DNA of 64,000 nt from Hephaestia caeni (GTDB taxonomy: Bacteria > Pseudomonadota > Alphaproteobacteria > Sphingomonadales > Sphingomonadaceae): NCBI RefSeq assembly GCF_003550065.1, contig NZ_QXDC01000003.1:1054001-1118000 (forward strand), in the 5' to 3' direction. Of the stretch, positions 49,801 to 57,738 are shown one piece after another. The notes beneath the pieces are model-generated. The model was not told where the DNA came from and did no database searches. It saw nothing but the letters and a program-made list of their open reading frames with translations. Each line of letters begins with the position of its first letter. Within the stretch, counting starts at the first letter, position 1. The translations under genes and the position numbers were made by a program.

Positions 49801-50668
49801 TCTTTCGGATCGTGGTGACGGCTGCGTCGAGCGGCCTGGGCAGCGCGCGATCCCAGCCGAAACGGTGCAGCCAAGCCGCGCGGCGTGCGGCGGCATCGTC
49901 CTGCGTGTCCGCGGTCGGTTCGCGCTTGGCGGCAAGTGCTGCAATCTCGCGTGCACCGAGCAGGTGATCGTAGACGCGGATCTCGTCGAAATCGCTGCCG
50001 CGCATGAAGCTGTAGCGGCTCTGCACCTGATGCGGCGAGATGATCCGCCCCGCCATCCCGAACTGATCGAGCCCGGCATCGAGATCGGCCGTCGCGTCGT
50101 CGCGCGCCACCTCGCGGCCGTTGACGTAGAGGCGCACGCCCTTGGTCCCGTCCCAGCCGAAGGCGATATGCTGCCACGCGTCGGGATCGGGCGCCGCGGT
50201 CGTCCACGAGATGCGGTGGCGGGCGAGATTGGCGTCGGTGACGAAGGCTTCGAACCCGTGGCCGTTCCAGTCGATCCTCAGGAACGTCATGTCCCAGCTC
50301 GAATGATCGGCGAATCCGACGCGGAAGATGACGAAGGGCGTCTCCCCGGCGGGCGTATGCGACCGCCAGAAGAACGAGAGCGTGCCGCGTTGCGCGTACA
50401 TATTGCCCGGCGCTTGCCACGCGACATAGCCGCCGTCGCTCCAGCGGATCGCCGAACCGATCGCGCCGTCGGGGATGATCGACATCGCGCTTTCGAAATT
50501 GGGGATCGCGGCCCCCTGCGCTTCGTCGGCGACCAGATTCTCGTCCCCCGAGACGCGGAAAAGCAGCCCGTCCCCGCCGCCGTCCTGCGCCGATGCGGCT
50601 GGCGGCGCGGCGGCCGCGGCGACGAGCGCGAGGGTGGATACCAGACGCAGTTGGACCGACATGCCCAA
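46829..50668 (-). CDS. Large secreted LamG-domain protein, probable polysaccharide-active enzyme
   Basis: The product is 1279 residues with a Sec signal (LVSTLALVAAAAAPPAASAQ). A LamG-like jelly-roll covers about residues 35-245 ('WQHIAFGWDGTKGVRLYVNG'). A beta-rich region follows (about 290-620). A large, mainly helical domain with many Trp, His and Tyr residues (about 640-1100: 'FVNWWIDERQVPYGDFGGGISDD', 'NEINWNTDEERKGDGGGLDT', 'YMYTEGHWWSDRVDQPNET') has the look of an (alpha/alpha) toroid of a lyase or hydrolase. The end is a beta domain. I cannot place the core in a named family. The setting with kdu genes and a hexuronate transporter suggests a lyase or hydrolase for a uronate-containing glycan. 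Confidence 0.75.
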   Translation of the reverse strand: MGMSVQLRLVSTLALVAAAAAPPAASAQDGGGDGLLFRVSGDENLVADEAQGAAIPNFESAMSIIPDGAIGSAIRWSDGGYVAWQAPGNMYAQRGTLSFFWRSHTPAGETPFVIFRVGFADHSSWDMTFLRIDWNGHGFEAFVTDANLARHRISWTTAAPDPDAWQHIAFGWDGTKGVRLYVNGREVARDDATADLDAGLDQFGMAGRIISPHQVQSRYSFMRGSDFDEIRVYDHLLGAREIAALAAKREPTADTQDDAAARRAAWLHRFGWDRALPRPLDAAVTTIRKIEFADAKDLKEWMWKGVDGIPETTWPGVYNRSRLPGRNGYFTLPDWNVYVEGGKQYDLTLPEGARFNRVELRGAAFGDLRWTGPDGKTRTLDKRPQGVVRSVTDTDTLTGGTLHFTNAQQEEPIQEIWAYDVAAGAVPKDNFSLDYRVQADASPDFAALTDLNAYIAGRYPAGERTTVVALPASGAKAAAGAGSAADSGHIARTGGGEPIVHILIPASFGDAFPGKPLARAWDYGWQNLHDGLDGIAIDLPALDLPPVKDGLIPLDIRIKDPIWPGRDMIDATVSVRPHEARTLWLDLRDRILSNDSLYLSIASGAPGFDARAIDGAGIRLVFKDRAAALPDHIADRFNQVRDNWGFLVEEHTASKREGLYRRVFADISDLLRVAPDHAEARRYWADINYRPENMPKFTQPVPPAGQPLWAFRQLTDLKLVRHFVNWWIDERQVPYGDFGGGISDDTDLTQQWPGLALMGVDPDKINASLRALSEAAYRNGMHTDGLATITTDELHAYEEGMNADAERLYLNWGEPRSVERLMKTSKALQRVIMTNKAGHLHFASNWYGGTKMYREDAWAWQKPYSFVVTHAPILMGVYNGNPQAEALITGLMDGWAAHAKKDAEGRLVFPNEINWNTDEERKGDGGGLDTPLQSAWAAWRFTGDDKYLAPIRSRLAVAGPKLLAQFNENAFEALPDGKRYAQEIIPGGKDDGSAFARYAAWQATGDKTWLDALHADAIAEKSQYQYMYTEGHWWSDRVDQPNETLQRERLGGIALKRNQTYPGNTVSWRFADPDGAVNTAILVPDATRDAFRVLGYNVTDAPLAATMSTWNVTAGRWEMRVGTSADGGKTVRWSGGPRSLTLERSAATDVRFEPGTTTILDFRLIAATTPTNQRPDLGIGGDDVAIGKDSVTLTVHSLGALPVAGGTARLEAADGRVLATAPIAALAAPIDLEPKTATVQLAYAGRLPSGARVTVAIDGDAPEVTRLNNSVTIDAHLGE

Positions 50669-50723
50669 GGGATTCTCCTGTCGCTATCGGGCGGCCTTCG
50701 CGCGGGCCGCTCCGGGGGGAAAC

Positions 50724-50751
50724 CGGCGCACGGCATCGTTGCCGTGCGCCG
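50724..50751. promoter_or_regulatory. Hairpin between the transporter and LamG genes
   Basis: CGGCGCACGGCA-tcgt-TGCCGTGCGCCG is a perfect 12-bp stem with a 4-base loop in the 93-bp gap between two genes of one minus-strand operon. There is no T-run after it on either strand, so it may protect or process the mRNA rather than end it. Confidence 0.6.
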
Positions 50752-50761
50752 TAACCGGGGT

Positions 50762-52048
50762 TCAGATACCGTCGACGCGCGCCAGCCGCGGGCTGAGCAA
50801 CTGGACGGCGGCAAGCGCGACGAAATAGGCGCCCGCGCAGATCGCGAACAGCGTCGCATAGCTGTGGGTGGCGTCAAGGATGTAGCCCGTGAACCACGCC
50901 ATCCCCATGCCGCCGATCGCGCCGACGGTGCCGCCGATGCCGACCACCGATCCCACCGCGCCGCGCGGAAAGATATCCGACGGCAACGTATAGAGATTGG
51001 CCGAGAACGCCTGATGCGCGGCGGTCGCAAGCCCGATGACGAGCACCGCCAGCCAGACGCTGTCGATCGACTGCGCGAAGAAGATCGGCAGCACACAGAT
51101 CGCGCAGACGAGCATCGTCAGCTTGCGCGCGGCGTTCGCGCTCCAGCCCGCCTTCATCAGCCGCGACGACGACCAGCCGCCGGCGACGCTGCCGACGTCG
51201 GACAGCAGGTAGATCGCCGCGAGCGGCAAGCCGAAGGTCGTCAGATCCATGTCGTAGCGCTCGAACAGATAGCCGGGCAGCCAGAACAGGAAGAACCACC
51301 AGATCGGATCGATGAAGAACTTGCCGAGCGCATAGGCCCAGGTCTCCCGGATCGTGATCAGCTTTGCCCACGGAATCGGGGTTACCGGATCGGCCGGATC
51401 CTGTTCGATCCAGGCGAGTTCGCCGGGGGTCACGCGCGGGTGCTCGCGCGGGTGGCGGTACATGATCCACCAGGCGACCAGCCACGCGACCCCCAGCAGG
51501 CCGGTCACGTAGAAAGCGACGCGCCAGTCGAACGCGAGGACGAGCACCGGCACCAGCAGCGGGGTAATGATCGCGCCGACATTGGCGCCGGCGTTGAAGA
51601 TGCCGATCGCGAAGGCGCGCTCGCGCTGCGGAAACCAGTCGGTGACGGTGCGGATGCCGGCGGGGAAATTGCCCGATTCGCCGATGCCGAGGCCGAACCG
51701 CGCCATCGCGAACTGGGTGACGGTGCTGGCGAGGCCGTGCGCCATGTGGCTGATCGTCCAGATCAGGATCGCGATCGTGTAGCCGAGCCGCGCGCCGACC
51801 CGATCGACGACCCTGCCGAAGCTGATATAGCCGAGTGCGTAGGCGACCTGGAACCAGAAGACGATCGCGGCGAAATCAACCTCGGTCCAGCCGAACTCTT
51901 CCTGCAATGTCGGCTTGAGCACGCCGATCATCTGCCGATCGACATAGTTGATCGCCGTCGCTGCGAACAGCAGGCCGCAGATTACCCAGCGATAGCGGCC
52001 CACGCGTTGGGCCGCTCCGGCGACCTCCGGCGGTGCTGTCGATGCCAT
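50762..52048 (-). CDS. MFS hexuronate transporter, ExuT-like
   Basis: The product is 428 residues with 12 membrane helices. Family blocks of the anion:cation symporter group are 'ATAINYVDRQMIGVLKPTLQEEFGWTEVDFAAIVFWFQVAYALGY' (parts) and 'GLGIGESGNFPAGIRTVTDWFPQRERAFAIGIFNAG' (parts). This group takes up galacturonate, glucuronate and related acids by proton symport. It lies between the hydratase and LamG genes on one operon, downstream of a shared operator, in agreement with a role in uronate uptake. Confidence 0.9.
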   Translation of the reverse strand: MASTAPPEVAGAAQRVGRYRWVICGLLFAATAINYVDRQMIGVLKPTLQEEFGWTEVDFAAIVFWFQVAYALGYISFGRVVDRVGARLGYTIAILIWTISHMAHGLASTVTQFAMARFGLGIGESGNFPAGIRTVTDWFPQRERAFAIGIFNAGANVGAIITPLLVPVLVLAFDWRVAFYVTGLLGVAWLVAWWIMYRHPREHPRVTPGELAWIEQDPADPVTPIPWAKLITIRETWAYALGKFFIDPIWWFFLFWLPGYLFERYDMDLTTFGLPLAAIYLLSDVGSVAGGWSSSRLMKAGWSANAARKLTMLVCAICVLPIFFAQSIDSVWLAVLVIGLATAAHQAFSANLYTLPSDIFPRGAVGSVVGIGGTVGAIGGMGMAWFTGYILDATHSYATLFAICAGAYFVALAAVQLLSPRLARVDGI

Positions 52049-52126
52049 AGGTGCCTCTCCCTCTTGGAGCTTTCTCGTCTTCTTTTATCTTTATTGTCGT
52101 TGCTATTCAGGGGTTTGTTCTCGCCG

Positions 52127-52924
52127 TTACGTGGCGGCTGTGATCGCGCAGCGCACGACGCGATCGCCGTCGAAACGCGCTTCGATCGAATCCCCCACCG
52201 CGACCGGATGGACACCGGTCACTGCGCCGCTGGAAATCCACGACCCGCGCTCGATTGCGATGCCGCGATCGGCGAGCAGTTCGAACAGGAAGCGCGCGGC
52301 GCCGAACGGCCCGTCGAGCATCTCGGCGGCGCGTGCGGCGCCCGCTTCGCGGCCGTTGATCAGCAGCGACACCGGCCAGTCGGCGATATCGGCGCCCCGC
52401 CAATCGGCGATCGCGGGACCGATCACGAGGCCGTTGTTGTTGCCGAAGTCGGAGATCGTCACCGTCGGGCCGAGATCGTTGATCGTCGGCAGCGGCGAAC
52501 TGGCGATCTCGATGCCGAGATGGACCATGTCGATATGCGCGGTCGCTTCCTCGGTCGTGAACCGCTTCCGGCCCGGCGGCGGCGGGGTGCCGACCCGGAG
52601 CAGGAATTCCGCCTCAGCGGCGGCGAACCCGTCGGCGAAGACCGGCATGGCGACGGGGGTGTCGGCCTGCGCGACAATGTGGCGCATGAAGATCGGCCCC
52701 GCCAGCCGGTTGGCGCCGTCGAGCGGGGGATCGATCTTGCCGACCTTCCAGCCGCCGATCGTGGTGCCGTCGAGCGCGATCGCGGCATCCTGAACCGCAT
52801 AGGCGGCGTCGAGCGTGGGCGGAATGGCGCTCGGATAACTGGCGAGGCCGCGTGCCTCGCGTCGCGCGGAGACGAAGGCTTGCGCGATCAGGCCTGCATC
52901 ATCGGAAAAATCGTTGCAAGCCAC
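52127..52924 (-). CDS. 2-keto-4-pentenoate hydratase-like protein
   Basis: The product is 265 residues from GTG 52924. The fumarylacetoacetase/hydratase fold is shown by 'GGWKVGKID', 'AAEAEFLLRV' (the E-x-E metal ligand region), 'HLGIEIASSPLP' and 'SSGAVTGVHPVAVGD'. MhpD-type enzymes add water to 2-keto-4-pentenoate; related proteins act on sugar-derived keto acids such as 2-keto-3-deoxy acids. In this locus the second kind of substrate is more plausible. It is the first gene of the leftward operon; the operator at 52975 is 51 bp upstream. Confidence 0.83.
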   Translation of the reverse strand: MACNDFSDDAGLIAQAFVSARREARGLASYPSAIPPTLDAAYAVQDAAIALDGTTIGGWKVGKIDPPLDGANRLAGPIFMRHIVAQADTPVAMPVFADGFAAAEAEFLLRVGTPPPPGRKRFTTEEATAHIDMVHLGIEIASSPLPTINDLGPTVTISDFGNNNGLVIGPAIADWRGADIADWPVSLLINGREAGAARAAEMLDGPFGAARFLFELLADRGIAIERGSWISSGAVTGVHPVAVGDSIEARFDGDRVVRCAITAAT

Positions 52925-52974
52925 CCTAATCCCCTCGTTTGCCGCGACGCGGCCATCTTTCCGCCTTGGCTAAT

Positions 52975-52988
52975 GGAAACCGGTGTCA
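52975..52988. promoter_or_regulatory. LacI-type operator 1
   Basis: GGAAACCGGTGTCA (complement TGACACCGGTTTCC) has the central ACCGGT palindrome of LacI-family sites and matches operators at 54240, 58246 and 58404. It lies in the gap between the hydratase gene and the divergent lacI-type gene and may control both. Confidence 0.75.
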
Positions 52989-53169
52989 TTGACAAGAAGG
53001 ATCGTGGAAACTTTGCGTGATTGGTGGATAAATATCTAATGTTAAACCGTAATTCGTCCGACTTCGAAATCGGGGAGCGGGGCGCGCGATCGCCGCTCGA
53101 CTCGTCGTTGACGGTCGCTTTTGTGTCTTCGCTTGGCGTCGATCGGCCATTCGCGCTAGACCTCTGCCG

Positions 53170-54204
53170 ATGCAAAAGACCAACCGGCCGACCATCAACG
53201 ATGTCGCGCGCGTCGCGGGCGTTTCCAAGAAGACGGTGAGCCGGGTCATCAACCGCTCGCCGCTGCTCAGCGGCGACACGCGCGAGCGGGTCGAGCAGGT
53301 CATCGCCGATCTCGGTTATATCCCCAATCCGCAGGCGCGCGCGCTCGCGTTGCGCCGCAACTATCTGATCGGGCTCGTCCACGACAATCCCAACGCGCAG
53401 ACGGTGATGAACGTCCAGCAGGGGATGCTCGAGGCGCTGTACGGCACCGAATTCGAGATGGTGGTGCGCCCGCTCAACCGCGGCTCGGCGACGATGCTCG
53501 ACGATCTGCGCCATTTCCTCGAACGCCAGCGGCTGTTCGGCGTGCTGCTGATGCCGCCGGTCAGCGAGAACGATACGGTGGCGGAATTGTGCGATTCGAT
53601 CGGCTGCCGCTATGTCCGCATGGGGTCGGCGGCGCTCGATACGGCTGAGCATATGGTCGCGTCGAACGACCGCGAGGCGGTGCGCGCCGCCACCCAGTAT
53701 CTGATCGGCGAGGGGCATCGCCGGATCGGGCTGGTGCTGGGGCCGCACGGTTTCCGCTCGGCGCGCGAACGGCGGCTGGGGTTCGAGGATGCGCTGAAGG
53801 CGGCCGATATCGCGCTGCCGCGCAGCCTCATCGCCGACGGCAATTACACCTTCGAATCGGGCATCGTCGCCGCGGAGCGCCTGCTCGATCTGATGCCGCG
53901 GCCGACCGCGATCTTTTCGAGCAACGACGAAATGGCCGCAGGCGTGGTCCACGCCGCCCGCCAGCGCGGCCTCGATATCCCGCGCGACCTGTCGGTGATC
54001 GGGTTCGACGACACGCCGATCGCGGGGCATCTCTGGCCGCCGCTGACGACGGTGCGCTGGCCGATCGCCTCAATGGCGCGTTCGGCGGCGCTCAAGCTGA
54101 TCGCCGGGGTCGGCGACAACCCCGAACCCGAGGTCAGGGAGCCGTCGATGTTCCTGTCGACGCTGATCCGACGCGCGTCGGTGGCGGCACCGGGCGATGG
54201 ATGA
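53170..54204 (+). CDS. LacI-family transcription regulator
   Basis: The product is 344 residues. The DNA-binding headpiece is 'PTINDVARVAGVSKKTVSRVIN' with the hinge 'NPQARALALRRNYLIGLVH', then a periplasmic-binding-type sugar domain ('RRIGLVLGPHGFRSARERRLGFEDAL', 'FSSNDEMAAGVVHAARQRGLDIPRDLSVIGFDDTPIA', parts). It most likely represses the uronate genes on both sides through four operators of the form TGACACCGGTNNCC, and is released by a pathway sugar acid. It stands alone between the two arms of the locus. Confidence 0.92.
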   Translation: MQKTNRPTINDVARVAGVSKKTVSRVINRSPLLSGDTRERVEQVIADLGYIPNPQARALALRRNYLIGLVHDNPNAQTVMNVQQGMLEALYGTEFEMVVRPLNRGSATMLDDLRHFLERQRLFGVLLMPPVSENDTVAELCDSIGCRYVRMGSAALDTAEHMVASNDREAVRAATQYLIGEGHRRIGLVLGPHGFRSARERRLGFEDALKAADIALPRSLIADGNYTFESGIVAAERLLDLMPRPTAIFSSNDEMAAGVVHAARQRGLDIPRDLSVIGFDDTPIAGHLWPPLTTVRWPIASMARSAALKLIAGVGDNPEPEVREPSMFLSTLIRRASVAAPGDG

Positions 54205-54239
54205 GCGCCGCTTGGACGAACGGCCATTGAACTAATATC

Positions 54240-54253
54240 TGACACCGGTTACC
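54240..54253. promoter_or_regulatory. LacI-type operator 2
   Basis: TGACACCGGTTACC lies 60 bp before the kduI start, directly after TAATAT, which could be the -10 element. It is identical to the operator at 58246. Confidence 0.78.
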
Positions 54254-54312
54254 AACGTTGGATCACCACCCGCGCCCAGGCGCGACATCGCCATGACCGA
54301 AGGAGAGGCCCG

Positions 54313-55155
54313 ATGTTCGACCGCACCTATTATGCCACGCATCCTGACATGATGGAGTGTGTTTCCAACGAGGAACTGCGCGATCGCTATCTGATCCCGG
54401 GCCTGTTCCGCGCCGGCGAGTGCGTGCTCAACTACACCCATGCCGATCGCTTCGTGATCGGCGGCGTCGCGGTCGCGACGGGTGAGGTGCGCCTGCCCGA
54501 ACAGGCCGAGCCGCCGTCTGCCGCCGGCCATCCGTTCCTCGAGCGGCGCGAACTCGCGATCGTCAACGTCGGCAAGGCCGATGGCGTCGTCACCGTCGAC
54601 GGCGAGGCGTTTGCGCTCGGCAACAAGGATTGCCTCTACGTCACGATGGGGGCGAAAGACGTCGTGTTTTCCGGCGACGGCGCGCGCTTCTATCTGGCGT
54701 CGTGCCCCGCGCACAAGGCATTCGAGACGCGCAAGCTTGGCATCGCGGACGCCAATGCGCTCGATCGCGGCAGCCTCGAGGAATCGAACGAACGCACGAT
54801 TTTCCAGCTCGTCATCCCCGGTGTGTGCGATTCGGCACAGCTCGTGATGGGGCTCACCGTGCTCAAGCCGGGCAGCGTGTGGAACACGATGCCGCCGCAC
54901 ATCCACGAGCGCCGATCGGAAATCTATTTCTACTTCGAACTCGACGATCTCGATGCCGATCGCGTGATGCACTTCATGGGCGAGGGCGAGGCCACGCGGC
55001 ACATCGTCGTCCAGAACGAGGAAGCAGTGATCTCGCCGCCCTGGTCGATCCACATGGGCGCGGGCACCAAGGCCTATGCCTTCATCTGGGCGATGGCGGG
55101 CGAGAACCAGGACTATACCGATATGAACGTCCTCGACATCTGCCAGTTGGCGTGA
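54313..55155 (+). CDS. kduI: 5-dehydro-4-deoxy-D-glucuronate isomerase
   Basis: The product is 280 residues, the standard KduI length. The cupin metal site '[17 protein letters not shown]' (His near residues 196 and 198, Glu near 203) and the start '[28 protein letters not shown]' (parts) are clear. The enzyme turns 4-deoxy-5-keto-uronate, which arises from unsaturated uronates, into 2,5-diketo-3-deoxygluconate, the substrate of KduD encoded next. An operator lies 60 bp upstream. AAGGAGAGG precedes the ATG. Confidence 0.96.
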   Translation: MFDRTYYATHPDMMECVSNEELRDRYLIPGLFRAGECVLNYTHADRFVIGGVAVATGEVRLPEQAEPPSAAGHPFLERRELAIVNVGKADGVVTVDGEAFALGNKDCLYVTMGAKDVVFSGDGARFYLASCPAHKAFETRKLGIADANALDRGSLEESNERTIFQLVIPGVCDSAQLVMGLTVLKPGSVWNTMPPHIHERRSEIYFYFELDDLDADRVMHFMGEGEATRHIVVQNEEAVISPPWSIHMGAGTKAYAFIWAMAGENQDYTDMNVLDICQLA

Positions 55156-55163
55156 GGCCTTGC

Positions 55164-55257
55164 GCCCCTCGCCCAGAGCGAGGGGCCAGGGTGGGGCGCT
55201 CCCCGCGTGCGGCGCCCCGTTCCTATCCACCCCCGGCCCCTCCCGTTCGGGGAGGGG
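55164..55257. repeat. Two-hairpin repeat between kduI and kduD
   Basis: GCCCCTCGC-ccaga-GCGAGGGGC (55164-55186) and CCCCTCCC-gttc-GGGGAGGG (55237-55256) are separated by arms GGGTGGGGCGC / GCGCCCC that also pair. The layout recalls the repeat at 3572-3702. The right hairpin runs into GGAGGAG, the Shine-Dalgarno site of kduD, so its folding could affect kduD translation. Confidence 0.75.
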
Positions 55258-55268
55258 AGGAGTTGCAC

Positions 55269-56024
55269 ATGACCAATCCCTTCGACCTTTCGAATCGCGT
55301 CGCGATCGTCACCGGCGCCAATACCGGCATCGGCCAGGGCATCGCGCTCGCGCTGGCCGAGGCGGGCGCCGACATCGCCTGCGTCGGCCGCACGCCCGCC
55401 GAGGAGACGGTGGCGCAGGCGCGCGCGTTCGGCCGTCGGGCCGAGATCGTCTCCGCCGATCTCTCGACGATCGCGCCTGTGGGCAGGATTGTGGACGAAA
55501 CGGTGGAAAAACTCGGCCGTCTCGACATTCTGGTCAACAATGCCGGCATCATCCGCCGCGCCGACAGCCTCGATTTCACCGAGGAAGATTGGGACGCGGT
55601 GATCGACACCAACCTCAAATCGCTGTTCTTCCTCGCCCAGGCCGCCGCGCGGCACATGGTGGCGCAGGGCCGCGGCAGCATCGTCAACATCGCTTCGCTG
55701 CTGAGCTTCCAGGGCGGCATCCGCGTGCCGAGCTATACGGCCGCCAAATCGGGCGTGGCGGGGCTGACGAAGCTGCTCGCCAACGAATGGGCGGCCAAGG
55801 GCGTCAACGTCAACGCGATCGCGCCGGGCTATATCGCCACCAACAATACCGCCGCGTTGCAGGCGGACGAGACGCGCAACCGCCAGATCCTCGAACGCAT
55901 CCCCGCGGGCCGCTGGGGCGAGGCATCCGATCTCGGCGGCGCGGCGGTGTTTCTCGCCTCGGACGCGGCGCGCTACGTCCACGGGCATATCCTCGCGGTC
56001 GACGGCGGGTGGCTCGCCCGATGA
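55269..56024 (+). CDS. kduD: 2-deoxy-D-gluconate 3-dehydrogenase (KduD)
   Basis: The product is 251 residues, a classical short-chain dehydrogenase: cofactor motif 'VTGANTGIGQG' (residues 15-25), 'NNAGIIRR' and the catalytic Ser...Tyr-x-x-x-Lys in 'ASLLSFQGGIRVPSYTAAKSG' (Tyr near 153). The segments 'NNAGIIRR' and 'YIATNNTAALQADETRN' are those of KduD. It reduces 2,5-diketo-3-deoxygluconate to 2-keto-3-deoxygluconate. It overlaps the next gene by 4 bp (ATGA). Its ribosome site lies in the right arm of the repeat upstream. Confidence 0.95.
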   Translation: MTNPFDLSNRVAIVTGANTGIGQGIALALAEAGADIACVGRTPAEETVAQARAFGRRAEIVSADLSTIAPVGRIVDETVEKLGRLDILVNNAGIIRRADSLDFTEEDWDAVIDTNLKSLFFLAQAAARHMVAQGRGSIVNIASLLSFQGGIRVPSYTAAKSGVAGLTKLLANEWAAKGVNVNAIAPGYIATNNTAALQADETRNRQILERIPAGRWGEASDLGGAAVFLASDAARYVHGHILAVDGGWLAR

Positions 56025-57586
56025 GCGCGATCGGGCGGCGCTCGGTGCTCGCAGCGGCCGGCGCGGCCCCGCTGCTGCTGGCACCGGGCGCCGCCCGGGC
56101 CGCGGCGCAAGCCGCCGTGGTCACCGCGCCGGCGGGGCGGTTCGAGGGCGATCGCGATCGCGGCGTGCTGCGCTTTCGCGGCATCCGTTACGGGCGCGCC
56201 GAACGCTTCATGGCGCCCAAACCGCTCGCCGCCGGTCGCGAGGTGATCGCCGCCCGCGCGTTCGGGCCGGTCTGCCCGCAGCGCAACGATCGCTATGCGC
56301 CGCAATCCGAAGACTGTTTGTTCCTCAACATCTGGACGCCCGAAGTCGACCCCCGCGCGCGCCGGCCGGTGATGCTCTACATCCACGGCGGCGCCTATTC
56401 GAACGGCAGCGTCACCGATCCGCTCAACGACGGCTACACGCTCGCCGCGCGCGGCGATTGCGTGGTCGTGACGGTCAACCACCGGCTCAATGCGTTCGGC
56501 TATCTCTATCTCGCGCGGTTCGATCCGCGCTTCGCCGACAGCGGCAACAACGGCCAGCTCGATCTGATCCTCGCGCTTCAATGGGTGCGCGACAATATCG
56601 CCGCGTTCGGCGGCGATCCGACACGGGTGATGGTGTTCGGCCAGTCGGGCGGGGGCGCCAAGATCGCGACGATGATGGGGATGCCCGCGGCGCGCGGACT
56701 GTTCCACCGCGCCGCGACGATGAGCGGTCAGCAGGTCACCGCCTCGGGGCCGCTCCACGCGACCGCGCGGACACGCGCGTTCCTGGGCCGGCTGGGGATC
56801 GCGGAGGGCGATCTCTCGCCGCTCCTTGCCGCCCCCGCCGAACGGCTGGTCGAGGCCGGCGAGGCGACCGATCCGATCCTCGGCGGCAATGTCTATTTCG
56901 GCCCGGTGCTCGACATGAAATGGCTGACGCGCCATCCGTTCTGGCCCGATGCCAACCCGCAATCGAACGCGATTCCCATGCTGCTCGGCAACACGCATGA
57001 CGAGACGCGCGCGTTCATCGCCCCCGATAGCGCCAAGCTCGCCGGGCTGAACTGGGATAATGTCGCCGAGCGGATGGCCCCCGAACTCAAGGTCGATATC
57101 CTGCCCGAATGGGTGGTCGCCCAATATCGCGCGCACTTCCCCGACTGGAGCCCGCGCGACGTCTTCTGGGGCGCGACGACGGCGGGGCGGAGCTGGCGCG
57201 GGCAGGTGATCGAGGCCGAGGCGCGCGCGCGGGCGGGCACGCCGACATGGGTCTATCAGGTCGATTACGCCTCGCGGGTCGATCCGGTGCGCGGTGCCTT
57301 CCACACGATGGATATTCCACTGGTGTTCGGGACGCTCGATGCACGCAGATCGCAGACCGGCACCGGCGCCGATGCGCGCGCGGCCTCGACAACGCTACAG
57401 GATGCCTTCGTCGCGTTCGCAACCCGCGGCGACCCCAATGCGCCCGGCGTGCCGGCATGGCCGCGCTACGATCTCGATCGCCGCGCGACGCTGATCGTCG
57501 ATGCCGAGAGCCGGGTCGAGAACGATCCGCGCCAGTGGCAGCGCGAATTGTTCGCGCGCGTCCCCTATATCCAGCCGGGCACCTGA
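56021..57586 (+). CDS. Secreted carboxylesterase, type B
   Basis: The product is 521 residues with a Tat-like or Sec signal (GRRSVLAAAGAAPLLLAPGAARA). The type B carboxylesterase pattern is clear: 'EDCLFLNIWTP', the oxyanion block 'MLYIHGGAY', and the nucleophile elbow 'VFGQSGGGAKIATMM' (Ser near residue 210). The elbow reads GQSGGG instead of the usual GESAGG. A Glu and a His of the triad lie in 'GNTHDETRAF' and 'AFHTMD'. It probably removes acyl or methyl esters from the polysaccharide or its fragments. It is translationally coupled to kduD. Confidence 0.9.
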   Translation: MSAIGRRSVLAAAGAAPLLLAPGAARAAAQAAVVTAPAGRFEGDRDRGVLRFRGIRYGRAERFMAPKPLAAGREVIAARAFGPVCPQRNDRYAPQSEDCLFLNIWTPEVDPRARRPVMLYIHGGAYSNGSVTDPLNDGYTLAARGDCVVVTVNHRLNAFGYLYLARFDPRFADSGNNGQLDLILALQWVRDNIAAFGGDPTRVMVFGQSGGGAKIATMMGMPAARGLFHRAATMSGQQVTASGPLHATARTRAFLGRLGIAEGDLSPLLAAPAERLVEAGEATDPILGGNVYFGPVLDMKWLTRHPFWPDANPQSNAIPMLLGNTHDETRAFIAPDSAKLAGLNWDNVAERMAPELKVDILPEWVVAQYRAHFPDWSPRDVFWGATTAGRSWRGQVIEAEARARAGTPTWVYQVDYASRVDPVRGAFHTMDIPLVFGTLDARRSQTGTGADARAASTTLQDAFVAFATRGDPNAPGVPAWPRYDLDRRATLIVDAESRVENDPRQWQRELFARVPYIQPGT

Positions 57587-57594
57587 TCGGCGCC

Positions 57595-57738
57595 AGGCTG
57601 TATCGCCATTCGGTTCTGGCGGCCTACAAATGGTGGTCCCCCGAGCTTCCGGTGCCCACGGACCTTCAGTCCGCTGCGCGCCGGGTCTCGGAAAACCACC
57701 ATTTTCGGCGCGCCATCTCCTGAATGGCGATACAGCCT
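57595..57738. repeat. 144-bp palindromic element with perfect 16-bp ends (MITE-like)
   Basis: The ends AGGCTGTATCGCCATT (57595-57610) and AATGGCGATACAGCCT (57723-57738) are perfectly complementary, and the inner parts pair further (for example ATGGTGGT with ACCACCAT). No coding frame is supported inside. It lies between convergent genes, and its right end supplies the stop codon of the cupin gene. It could be a miniature mobile element or a large bidirectional terminator; no clear target-site duplication is visible. Confidence 0.7.

Noticed and set aside
49460..53020. Plus-strand open frame of about 1186 codons antisense to the LamG, transporter and hydratase genes
   Set aside because: It is a by-product of GC-rich codon use on the minus strand. 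It has an Arg/Asp/His-heavy composition with no domain, and crosses three well-supported genes and their gaps.
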